A DNA stretch of 64,000 nucleotides, taken from the NCBI RefSeq assembly GCF_042650885.1, contig NZ_JBHSBU010000002.1:1-64000 (forward strand), written 5' to 3'. A program made the translations under genes and the position numbers. A model generated the notes under the pieces. It was not told the origin of the DNA. It was given only the letters and a program-made list of their open reading frames with translations, and searched no databases. Below, one piece after another: positions 25,438 through 32,897 of this stretch. Numbering within the stretch: position 1 is the stretch's first letter; each line of letters starts with the position of its first letter. The stretch comes from Chitinimonas_A lacunae. Its GTDB lineage: Bacteria > Pseudomonadota > Gammaproteobacteria > Burkholderiales > Chitinimonadaceae.

Positions 25438-27306
25438 ATGAATCCGCGTTTTCTCGAACTGTATAACCAGGAACTCCGCCACGTCCGCGAGACCGGGGCG
25501 GAGTTCTCCCGTGCTTTTCCCAAGATTGCCCGCCGGCTCGGCATGGGCGGGATCGAGGTCGAAGACCCTTATGTCGAACGGCTGCTCGAAGGCTTCGCCT
25601 TTCTGGCTGCGCGGGTGCAGATGAAGCAGGAGGCCGAGTACCCCGAGTTCTCGCTCCATCTGCTCGATCTGGTCTACCCGCACTATGGCGCGCCGACCCC
25701 GGCCATGGCCATCGCCCGCTTCGAGCCGGCCGCTGCGGCCAATCTGAGCGAGGGCTATGCGATTCCGCGCGGCTCGCGCCTGCGCACCCGGGTACCCACG
25801 GGCGAACAGTCGGAATGCGAATTCCTGACTGCCCATCCGCTGACGCTCTGGCCACTCGATATCGAGTCGGTGCGCTACCAGCCGCATCTGGCCGATCTCC
25901 ATCTGCTGCGTACTGGAAACGAAAATGCCACAGGTGCGCTACGCATCAAGCTGCGTCTGAGACAAAACGCAAATTTCAAGCAACTCTATATCGATGAGCT
26001 GCCGATCTGCTTCAGCGGCTCCGAAGAAACCGCCTACCGGCTGGCCGAACTGGTGCTCGGTCATAGCTGCGGCGTGGCGGTGGTCGACGCCGAGCGGCCC
26101 GACCGGCCGGTGCCGGTGCGGCCGGCCAGCCATGTCGCGCCGGTCGGTTTCGACGATGCCGAAGCGGTCCTGCCCTACCCGAACCGTTCGTTCGGCGGCT
26201 ACCGGCTGCTCCATGAATACTTCGCCTTTCCGCAGCGCTTCCTGTTCTTCAATCTGAAGGGACTGGGCCAGGCGCTGCGCCAGGTCGACGGTAACTGCGT
26301 CGAGGTGGTGATACTGCTTGAGCGCAACGACGATGTGCTGGCGCCCCTGATCGACCGCAACAGCCTGGCGCTCTACTGCACGCCGGCGATCAATCTGTTC
26401 GAGAAGCGGATCGACCGGATCGAACTCAACGAGCCGCGCATCGAGCACCATCTGGTGCCGGAAAAGCGCCGCCCGCTCGACTACGAGGTCTTCCAGGTCC
26501 TGTCGCTCGAGGGCTATACCCATTCGCAGCACGAAGAAGTGCGCTTTCACCCCTTCTATGCCGGCTACGACACCAGCCTGCCCGAGCGGGCCGAAGCCTA
26601 TTTCACCGTGCGGCGCGAGCAGCGCATCCTGGCCGAGAACCGCCGCCGTACCGGGCATCGCTCGGCCTATCTGGGCAGCGAGGTGTTCGTCTCGCTGGTC
26701 GACCCCAAACGGGCGCCCTACCAGCAGACCCTGAAGCAATTGGGCGGCACGGTGCTCGCCACCAACCGCGATCTGAGCCAGCTGTTGCAGATCCATGGCC
26801 ATGGCGACTTTGCGCTGCGCGAATCGGCCCCGGTCGATAATGTGGCCTGCCTGCGCGGGCCGTCGGCGCCCATTTCGGCCCTGATGGGCGGCGAAATTGC
26901 CTGGCGGCTGATCAGCCATCTGTCGCTCAACTACCTGTCGCTGGCCGAACTCAAGGACGACGGCGCGGTGCGCGCCCTGCGCGAGCTGCTCAAGCTCTAC
27001 GCCCTGCGCGGCGACCCGGCCTTGCTGCGTCAGGTCGATGGCATCAATGCGCTCAATGTCGAACCGGTGACCCGACGGCTGCCCGGCAATGGACCGATCC
27101 TGTTCGGCCGGGGCCTGGCGATCCGTATCGGCATCGACGACGACTATTTCGCCGGCACCACCCCGTTCCTGCTTGGCATGGTGCTCGAACGCTTCTTCGC
27201 GCGGCATGCTTCAATGAATTCGTTTACCGAGACCACGCTGGTCTCGCGCAACCGTGGAGAACTGAAACGATGGCCGGTGCGGATCGGTACTCGCCCGGTG
27301 TGCTAG
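25438..27306 (+). CDS. tssF: T6SS baseplate protein TssF
   Basis: A 622-residue TssF: MNPRFLELYNQELRHVRETGAEFSRAFPKIARRLGMGGIEVEDPYVERLLEGFAFLAARVQMK is the signature N-terminus; EYFAFPQRFLFFNLKGL and NLFEKRIDRIEL are further conserved blocks. The start ATG at 25438 is fixed by this N-terminus. There is no obvious Shine-Dalgarno sequence, so translation may be coupled to tssE, which ends 32 bases before. Its 3' end overlaps tssG by 37 bases. Confidence 0.96.
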   Translation: MNPRFLELYNQELRHVRETGAEFSRAFPKIARRLGMGGIEVEDPYVERLLEGFAFLAARVQMKQEAEYPEFSLHLLDLVYPHYGAPTPAMAIARFEPAAAANLSEGYAIPRGSRLRTRVPTGEQSECEFLTAHPLTLWPLDIESVRYQPHLADLHLLRTGNENATGALRIKLRLRQNANFKQLYIDELPICFSGSEETAYRLAELVLGHSCGVAVVDAERPDRPVPVRPASHVAPVGFDDAEAVLPYPNRSFGGYRLLHEYFAFPQRFLFFNLKGLGQALRQVDGNCVEVVILLERNDDVLAPLIDRNSLALYCTPAINLFEKRIDRIELNEPRIEHHLVPEKRRPLDYEVFQVLSLEGYTHSQHEEVRFHPFYAGYDTSLPERAEAYFTVRREQRILAENRRRTGHRSAYLGSEVFVSLVDPKRAPYQQTLKQLGGTVLATNRDLSQLLQIHGHGDFALRESAPVDNVACLRGPSAPISALMGGEIAWRLISHLSLNYLSLAELKDDGAVRALRELLKLYALRGDPALLRQVDGINALNVEPVTRRLPGNGPILFGRGLAIRIGIDDDYFAGTTPFLLGMVLERFFARHASMNSFTETTLVSRNRGELKRWPVRIGTRPVC

Positions 27307-28289
27307 CGCTGTGGCAGGCGGTAGAGGAAGCCCCTTACCGCCATCAGTTGTTTGCGGTGCTGCGTCAGATCGAGTGTCTGCATCCCGAAATGCCCCGGCT
27401 TGGCCGGGCCAGCCGACCCAGTGCCGAGCCGGTCCGGCTGGGCCAGATGCCGGCGCTCGATTTCGCCCCGGCCGAACTGGCCCGGCTGGTATGGCAGGAC
27501 CGTACCCCGCCCCGGCTCGAAGTGCGCTCGTTTGGCCTGTTCGGCCCGGCGGGCGCCATGCCGATCCATCTGTCGGAATACGCCTGGGACCGGCTGCACA
27601 ATAACCGCGACGAGACGCTCGCTCGGTTTGCCGATGTGTTCCATCACCGGATGCTGTTGCTGTTCTACCGTGCCTGGGCCGACGCCCAGCCCACGGTCAG
27701 CCACGACCGGCCCGACGATGACCGCTTTGCCCGCTTTGTCGGCGGCCTGTGCGGCTATGGCTTCAAGACCCTGCTTGGCCGCGATGCGGTGCCCGATGTC
27801 ACCAAGCTGTTCCATGCCGGCCTATTGAGCCGTCAGGTGCGCAACGCCGACGGGCTGCGCCAGCTACTGTTCAATTATTTCCGGGTCCCGGTCAGCGTCG
27901 AGCAGTTCCATTTCCGCTGGCTGACCGTGCCCGCCGAGCAGCGCACATCACTGGGCGCGCGCAATTCGGCCGCCCAGCTTGGCGTGGGCACGCTGGCCGG
28001 GTCACGGGTGCCCGATCGGCAAAGCAGTTTCCGCATCGTGTTAGGGCCGCTGGATTTCCATGAATACCAGCGCTTTCTGCCCGGCAGCCCCAGCGTGACC
28101 CAGTTGCGTGACTGGGTGCGCAACTACCTGGGTTATGAATTTACCTGGGATGTACAACTGATCCTCAAGAAGGAAGCCGTGCCGCCGTGCCAGTTGGGCG
28201 GCGCCCAGCTTGGCCGTACCGGCTGGATCGGCCGTGAGCCGCGTCAGCGCGATGCCGACGATATGGTCCTGGAGCCGGAAACGGCCTGA
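27270..28289 (+). CDS. tssG: T6SS baseplate protein TssG
   Basis: A 339-residue TssG: APYRHQLFAVLRQIECLHPEMPRLGRASRPSAEPVRLGQMPALDFAPAEL, FGLFGPAGAMPIHLSEYAWDR, LFYRAWADAQPTVSHDR and LFNYFRVPVSVEQFHFRWLTVP are typical. It begins inside the end of tssF (37-base overlap), indicating tight translational coupling of the TssF2-TssG wedge. The C-terminal GRTGWIGREPRQRDADDMVLEPE closes the protein. Confidence 0.95.
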   Translation: MAGADRYSPGVLALWQAVEEAPYRHQLFAVLRQIECLHPEMPRLGRASRPSAEPVRLGQMPALDFAPAELARLVWQDRTPPRLEVRSFGLFGPAGAMPIHLSEYAWDRLHNNRDETLARFADVFHHRMLLLFYRAWADAQPTVSHDRPDDDRFARFVGGLCGYGFKTLLGRDAVPDVTKLFHAGLLSRQVRNADGLRQLLFNYFRVPVSVEQFHFRWLTVPAEQRTSLGARNSAAQLGVGTLAGSRVPDRQSSFRIVLGPLDFHEYQRFLPGSPSVTQLRDWVRNYLGYEFTWDVQLILKKEAVPPCQLGGAQLGRTGWIGREPRQRDADDMVLEPETA

Positions 28290-28324
28290 TTTCCTTTCCA
28301 CCGCGAATGACAAGGAGTGCCGCC

Positions 28325-29527
28325 ATGCCGCGCCATCGTTTCCTGCTGCCTTTGACGCTTACGCTTGCAGGCGCCGCCGTGTCCGCCGCCCCGGCCGCCG
28401 ATCCGCTGTGCAGCGGCGCCGCCGAATGCCGCAGCAAAACCCTCTGGAGCGGCAAGGGCCGCTCGGCTGCACGGCTGGTGCAGGTCCAATTCCCGCGCAG
28501 CGACCAGTTCAAGGGTTGCGAGCAGCCGGTCGGCGCCGCGCCCGAGACCGTGACCCGGCTCGCGCTGATCCAGGCCGGCAAGCCTGCCCAGTGGCTCAAG
28601 ACCGTGTGCTATCGCGGCGACGCCTTCAGTGCCGTGGTCAAGGCCCATCGGCTGACCCTGAGCCATAGCGGCCAGCGCGACAACGAGCGCTGGACCCGCA
28701 CCGAAACGCTTTCGCTGCCCGAACTGCGGCTGCTCGCCACCATCGAGCGCAATACCCGGCCATTTGGCGTCAATGCAGTCGAAGAAGGCACCGAATGGGA
28801 CCAGCGCGCGCTGCAAGGCCGCCAGCAGACCCGCCTGCCCAAGACCGCCGGCGGCAATGCCGATGCCTTGCTGATCCCGGCGCTGCGCGATATCAAGGGC
28901 TATAACTGGCGCCGCCATCTGCTTGGCACCTGCGCCCTGACCGTCGATGCCGGCGGCCGACGCGGCTTTGTGCTGCAAGGCAAGCCGACCCGGCCAAACA
29001 GCGCCCAGCTCAAGCTACTGCGGCTGGGCAGCCAGGGACTGGTGGTCGAGATCGGCGACGATATCTGGGTGCGGCCGGGTGCCAACCCGGCCAGCGGCGA
29101 CCATTTGCAGCTCTGGTTCGCCAGCGCGGCGCTCGGCGCCAACCCGACCGTGCAGCAAAAGGTTGACCGCAGCGTGATCGGCTGGGCCATCGACCCGTTC
29201 ACCGGCCAGACCCGCCTGCTGGCCGGCAGCGCCACCGTGCCGCCCAAGGCGCAAAGTGTGCCGATCGATGCCGGCCGGCGCCGTCGGCTCTATATCGAGC
29301 TGCCGCCCACCGAACGGCTCACGGTCGCCTATGCCGACAACGACGACGGCCGCCAGGTGGCGCGTCTGGTCTCGAGCAGCCAGCTCGACCCCAACCGGGC
29401 CCATACCCTGGGCAGCGCCATCAATGCCGACCCCAATGCCAAGGAAGCCGGCTGCGTGGTCAACGGCGACTACCTCGATAACCGCTTCCCGGCGGGCCTG
29501 CCGTTGCCGCTACAGGACAAGGACTGA
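28325..29527 (+). CDS. Secreted protein of unknown function at the end of the tss operon
   Basis: A 400-residue protein with a Sec signal peptide (MPRHRFLLPLTLTLAGAAVSAAPA, cleavage after about 24). The start at 28325 has AAGGAG 7 bases upstream; a further upstream ATG would place that site inside the gene. The mature part has several cysteines (CSGAAEC, GCEQP, VCYRG, GTCAL, AGCVV) that may form disulfides in the periplasm, and beta-rich segments. I do not recognise the family. It is only 35 bases after tssG and ends at a terminator, so it is probably co-transcribed with the T6SS genes. Confidence 0.65.
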   Translation: MPRHRFLLPLTLTLAGAAVSAAPAADPLCSGAAECRSKTLWSGKGRSAARLVQVQFPRSDQFKGCEQPVGAAPETVTRLALIQAGKPAQWLKTVCYRGDAFSAVVKAHRLTLSHSGQRDNERWTRTETLSLPELRLLATIERNTRPFGVNAVEEGTEWDQRALQGRQQTRLPKTAGGNADALLIPALRDIKGYNWRRHLLGTCALTVDAGGRRGFVLQGKPTRPNSAQLKLLRLGSQGLVVEIGDDIWVRPGANPASGDHLQLWFASAALGANPTVQQKVDRSVIGWAIDPFTGQTRLLAGSATVPPKAQSVPIDAGRRRRLYIELPPTERLTVAYADNDDGRQVARLVSSSQLDPNRAHTLGSAINADPNAKEAGCVVNGDYLDNRFPAGLPLPLQDKD

Positions 29528-29530
29528 AAC

Positions 29531-29560
29531 AGAAAAATTCGGGAAAAATGGCTGCCAGAC
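29531..29560 (+). repeat. Divergent copy D of a recurrent post-stop element (weak member)
   Basis: Starting 3 bases after the stop of the secreted-protein gene, AGAAAAATTCGGGAAAAATG followed by GCTGCCAGAC resembles the elements at 38342-38376, 49898-49935, 53091-53128 and 45265-45300. It keeps the GG-N10-GC spacing but has CTGCCAGA instead of CTGCAAGA and overlaps a terminator stem, so membership may be chance. Confidence 0.3.
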
Positions 29561-29573
29561 AAGCAGCCGTTTT
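29550..29573. terminator. Bidirectional rho-independent terminator
   Basis: GGCTGC (29550-29555), loop CAGACAA, GCAGCC (29563-29568), followed by GTTTTTGTTT on the plus strand and ATTTTTCCC on the minus strand. It sits between the convergent secreted-protein gene and the solute-binding-protein gene. Confidence 0.85.
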
Positions 29574-29590
29574 TGTTTGAAAAGGAAAAT

Positions 29591-30319
29591 TTACTTCCAT
29601 GAAGCCTCAATCTGTCGATATTTGCCGTTACGCATGATGGCATCGAGGCCACGGTTGAATTTCTCCAGATAGTGCGGCGCATCGGGGTGCTTCTTCGAGA
29701 AGGCGATATACAGCCCCGCCTCGGTGACCACCCCGACCGGCTTGAAACGGCCGCGGAAATCGGCGGCGTTTTCGGCCATCAGATACTCGGCCACTTTTTC
29801 GTAGGCGATCACATAGTCGACCCGCCGTGCCAGCAGCTTGCGAAAGCTGTGTTCATCGCGGTTGGAGACGCTGCGCAGGATGCGCGGATTGCGTTCGAAC
29901 TCCTCGCCATATTCATAGCCATTGGTGACGCCCACCACCCGGCCTTCGAGCTGGCGCAGGGTCAGATCGCTGTCGCGCGAATGGCTAGGCGCATAGATCT
30001 GGACCCGCGCCCGGAACAAGGGCTGGCGATGCCAGAAATAGCGCTCTTCGAGCAGACTGTTGCGCGCTGCATCAAAGCAGCCGACCAGCTTGCCGACCCG
30101 AGCCTCGGCCATACAGCGGGCATAGGGCAAGGCCACCAGACTGACCTCGACCCCGACCGCCTCATAGGCCGCCCGCACCAGATCGACCGCAAAACCATGG
30201 GCCTCATTGCCCACCTTGGCGGCATAGGGTGCCCAATCGTCCTCCACCCCCAGCGTGACGCTGTCAGCCTGCGCGGCAACGGCGCACAGCCATAAGATGC
30301 TCAACCACGACGGTTTCAT
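29591..30319 (-). CDS. Periplasmic solute-binding protein, family 3 (amino-acid type), orphan
   Basis: A 242-residue exported protein. The signal peptide MKPSWLSILWLCAVAAQA is followed by the family-3 binding-protein pattern VTLGVEDDWAPYAAKVGNEAHGFAVDLVRAAYEAVGVEVSLVALPYARCMAEARVGKLVGCFDAARNSLLEERYFW and later YIAFSKKHPDAPHYLEKFNRGLDAIMRNGKYRQI. There are no permease or ATPase genes next to it, so it could be a stand-alone sensor or ligand binder rather than a transporter part. It is transcribed opposite to its neighbours and lies between T6SS segments. Confidence 0.8.
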   Translation of the reverse strand: MKPSWLSILWLCAVAAQADSVTLGVEDDWAPYAAKVGNEAHGFAVDLVRAAYEAVGVEVSLVALPYARCMAEARVGKLVGCFDAARNSLLEERYFWHRQPLFRARVQIYAPSHSRDSDLTLRQLEGRVVGVTNGYEYGEEFERNPRILRSVSNRDEHSFRKLLARRVDYVIAYEKVAEYLMAENAADFRGRFKPVGVVTEAGLYIAFSKKHPDAPHYLEKFNRGLDAIMRNGKYRQIEASWK

Positions 30320-30497
30320 TGCAGCCTTTCTCCCTGCGAGCCGGTGATCGCGCCACGTGGCGCTATTACAGTTTGTAGCTGCTTAGCCTCCACCCTGCCC
30401 GGCTGACCCACTGCGGGATTGTTGCCATGCCATTGACATCGGCGGCCGCGTACAATGCCGTTTTTCGCCGCAACTGAGCAAAACAAGGAATAAGTGG

Positions 30498-31826
30498 ATG
30501 ATTTCCCGTGTATTACGCCATACCGTGCTGTTTGCCGCCCTTCTCGGCGCCGGTTTCGCCCACGCGGGCGAACCTGAGCTGATCGACGCCCAGAAATGGC
30601 TCGAGCAGACCAAGGTCGAAAAGAACCGCCGCATGCTGAACGGCCTGCTGGAAATCAAGAACCGGCTTGAACAGGCCAGTCAGATCAAGACCCGGCTGCT
30701 GCTGCAAAACGACGACGACATCAATGCTTTTGCCAGTGAACTCGAAGGCGAGAAGGTCATCGTGTTCAACCTCGGCCTGATCGAAACCTTCGAAGACGAC
30801 CGCGACGCCATCGCCGCCGTCTATGCCCACGAGCTGGCCCACCACGCCAAGGACCATATCGGCAAGGGCAAATCGACCAGCACCGCACTCGGTGTGCTGG
30901 GCGCCCTGGTCGGAGCGGCGATCGACTACAAGCTGGGCGGCGGCCGGCTCGGCTCGCGCGCCAGCGGTTTTGCCGCCACCTTGCTCGACCGCAAATTCAA
31001 CCGCGACCAGGAACGCGAGGCCGACAGCGCCGGCATTCCCTGGCTGGTGGCCGCTGGCTACAACCCGCAGGGGGCGATCCGCATGCATCGCACCCTGCTG
31101 GCCCAATCGGACAACGAACAATTCAGCATGATGCAGACCCACCCGACCAGCGAAGAGCGGATCGAGCGGCTGGAGAAGCTGATCCGCGACGACCCCGCTG
31201 CAGTGCAACTGGCCAAGGTCGACAAGGCGCGGCTATTTGAAGCGCCGCCGCCCGAACAGCAGGCGGCCAGCTCGTCGCACCAGCACGGCCCCGGCGCCAA
31301 GACGCCCGACGCCAAGCTGCTCGAGCCGATCGAAGGTGTGACGCTCGACGCTTTTGCCAAGATCTCCAATGAACTGACCTATCAGCAGAATGCGGCGGCG
31401 GTCTACCGCAAGCACGGAATCAGCGCCGACAAATACCAGCGCGTCTCGGCAGGCTTTACCGCGCGGATGGCGGCCGACCAGAGCTTTGCCCTGAGCGAGC
31501 ACTACAGCGGCCGCTTCCTTGCCGCCAGCCAAGGCCCGTACGCCCGCTACGGCACCGACGTGGCCCAGGCCATGAAGGGCGGCCGACTCAAGGAATCGCC
31601 CCCGATCACACTTGAGCAATATGTGGCGATCAGCCGGCAGCTCCAGCAGCAGGGTGAGCTGGCAGCCGACCCCAAGGCGATGGCGCAGCTGCTCAAGCCC
31701 TATCGGCTCAGCAGCTATGACTGGGTGCTGGTGCAGAACTGGTGGGGCCGCAAATTCAATGAAGACAGCCAGATGATGCAGCGCTATATCACCCTGCTGA
31801 GCCAGCAGGAGGAAGAGGCCTCCTAA
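30498..31826 (+). CDS. Periplasmic M48-family zinc metalloprotease
   Basis: A 442-residue protein with a signal peptide (MISRVLRHTVLFAALLGAGFAHA). The protease core has VYAHELAHHAKDH (HExxH at 111-115, zinc-binding His plus catalytic Glu) and the downstream QEREADSAG that supplies the third ligand, then SMMQTHPTSEERIERL, as in M48 (BepA/LoiP-like) enzymes. After about residue 250 comes a His/Gln/Pro-rich linker and a helical C-terminal part of unknown function, so it differs from BepA with its TPR domain. It likely performs envelope quality control. A link to T6SS is not shown by the sequence. Confidence 0.85.
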   Translation: MISRVLRHTVLFAALLGAGFAHAGEPELIDAQKWLEQTKVEKNRRMLNGLLEIKNRLEQASQIKTRLLLQNDDDINAFASELEGEKVIVFNLGLIETFEDDRDAIAAVYAHELAHHAKDHIGKGKSTSTALGVLGALVGAAIDYKLGGGRLGSRASGFAATLLDRKFNRDQEREADSAGIPWLVAAGYNPQGAIRMHRTLLAQSDNEQFSMMQTHPTSEERIERLEKLIRDDPAAVQLAKVDKARLFEAPPPEQQAASSSHQHGPGAKTPDAKLLEPIEGVTLDAFAKISNELTYQQNAAAVYRKHGISADKYQRVSAGFTARMAADQSFALSEHYSGRFLAASQGPYARYGTDVAQAMKGGRLKESPPITLEQYVAISRQLQQQGELAADPKAMAQLLKPYRLSSYDWVLVQNWWGRKFNEDSQMMQRYITLLSQQEEEAS

Positions 31827-31846
31827 ATCGGACGGCGCTTGTTATG

Positions 31847-31874
31847 TTTGCTCATAAGAGCTAGTCTGTATGCT
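31847..31874 (+). promoter_or_regulatory. Possible promoter of the Xre/RES module
   Basis: TTTGCT (31847-31852) and TATGCT (31869-31874) are spaced 16 bases apart, just upstream of AAAGGAG and the antitoxin ATG. The overlapping GCTC-ATAA-GAGC palindrome (31850-31861) could be the autoregulatory operator. This is a by-eye match only. Confidence 0.35.
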
Positions 31875-31888
31875 CAAAGGAGCAGATC

Positions 31889-32365
31889 ATGCCACGCGCC
31901 AGCAAAACCTCTGTAGTCGAGCCACCGCCGATTTCCCTGATCAACTTCCGGGAAATCCACCGTTCCACCGCCACACGCCGGGTCGAGCTGATCCGGCACG
32001 GCGTGCGGGCCGTGGAACTCAAAGCCATGGTGCGGATGATGGATGCGTCGCAGGACCGGATGTACAAGCTGCTGCGTCTGTCGCCCGCCACGATCAACCG
32101 CAAGGCCAGCCGCGACGAAGCGCTGTCGATGGAAGACAGCGAACGGGTGGTGGGCATGTCCAATCTGATCGGTCAGGTGCAGACCATGGTCGAGCAATCG
32201 GGCGATCCAACCGGTTTTGATGCGGCCAAATGGCTGGCCCATTGGATAGAAGAGCCGCTGCCGGCCCTCGGTGGCGCGCGGCCGGCCGATTATCTCGACA
32301 CCATGGAAGGCATCCGTCTGGTGGCCAATCTGCTCGCCACCATGCAAAGCGGAGCCTATACATGA
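31889..32365 (+). CDS. Antitoxin of the Xre/MbcA/ParS family (DUF2384)
   Basis: A 158-residue protein: RRVELIRHGVRAVELKAMVRMMDASQDRMYKLLRLSPATINRKASRDEALSMEDSERVVGMSNLIGQVQTMVE is the Xre-like helix bundle, and the C-terminal AAKWLAHWIEEPLPALGGARPADYLDTMEGIRLVANLLATMQSGAY is the toxin-binding DUF2384 (MbcA/ParS) domain. AGGAG precedes the ATG at 31889. Its stop overlaps the toxin start by 4 bases (ATGA), as is usual for RES modules. It neutralises the RES toxin and probably represses the operon. Confidence 0.92.
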   Translation: MPRASKTSVVEPPPISLINFREIHRSTATRRVELIRHGVRAVELKAMVRMMDASQDRMYKLLRLSPATINRKASRDEALSMEDSERVVGMSNLIGQVQTMVEQSGDPTGFDAAKWLAHWIEEPLPALGGARPADYLDTMEGIRLVANLLATMQSGAYT

Positions 32366-32838
32366 GCCGGACCGTGTGGCGGATCGCCGCCGACACCCCG
32401 GACTACACAGCAGATGACCTCAGCGGCACCGGCGCCAAGATCACCGGCGGGCGCTGGAATCGCACCGGCGTTCCCATGCTTTACTGCGCCGAAAACGTGG
32501 CGCTGGCCTGCCTGGAAACCCTGGTCCATCTCAAGGCAAGCGGGCTGCCGCTCAATCGCTATCTGGTCAGGATCGACATTCCCGACCCGGTCTGGGCCGC
32601 CGCCCGCAAGCTGACGGCAGAAAGCGCACCGGTCGGCTGGGATGCCATGCCGGTCGGCAAGGTCAGCCTCGATTTCGGCGACGCCTGGGCTGCCAGCCTG
32701 GCCTCGGCCATCTTGCTCGTCCCTTCGGTCATCGTACCCGACGAACAGAATATCCTGATCAACCCGCTCCACCCCGATGCCCGCCAGCTCAGCGCCACCA
32801 AGCTGCGCCGTTGGGCCTACGATTCCCGCGTCGGCTGA
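32362..32838 (+). CDS. RES-domain toxin (NAD+-consuming family)
   Basis: A 158-residue RES protein starting at 32362: VWRIAADTPDYTADDLSGTGAKITGGRWNRTGVPMLYCAENVALACLETLVHLKASGLP carries the Arg of WRI, the GGRWN motif, the YCAE-type Tyr/Glu segment and LET, all typical. RES toxins of this type (MbcT, ParT) degrade or transfer ADP-ribose from NAD+. The C-terminal SVIVPDEQNILINPLHPDARQL includes the VPxExNxLINPxHPD motif. It is tightly coupled to the antitoxin. Confidence 0.93.
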   Translation: MSRTVWRIAADTPDYTADDLSGTGAKITGGRWNRTGVPMLYCAENVALACLETLVHLKASGLPLNRYLVRIDIPDPVWAAARKLTAESAPVGWDAMPVGKVSLDFGDAWAASLASAILLVPSVIVPDEQNILINPLHPDARQLSATKLRRWAYDSRVG

Positions 32839-32852
32839 CAATCTCCATAAAA

Positions 32853-32882
32853 AACGCCAGACCGAAGTCTGGCGTTCTGCAT
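32853..32882 (-). terminator. Terminator of clpV with UUCG tetraloop
   Basis: On the minus strand AACGCCAGAC-TTCG-GTCTGGCGTT is a perfect 10-bp stem with a UUCG loop, followed by TTTTATGG. On the plus strand the T-tract is poor (TTCTGC), so it mainly terminates clpV, though it may also serve the convergent RES toxin gene. Confidence 0.88.
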
Positions 32883-32897
32883 GACGGGTCCGTCGGC

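Noticed and set aside
30433..30456. TTGACA and TACAAT upstream of the M48 protease as a promoter
   Set aside because: The hexamers are only 12 bases apart, too close for a standard sigma-70 promoter.
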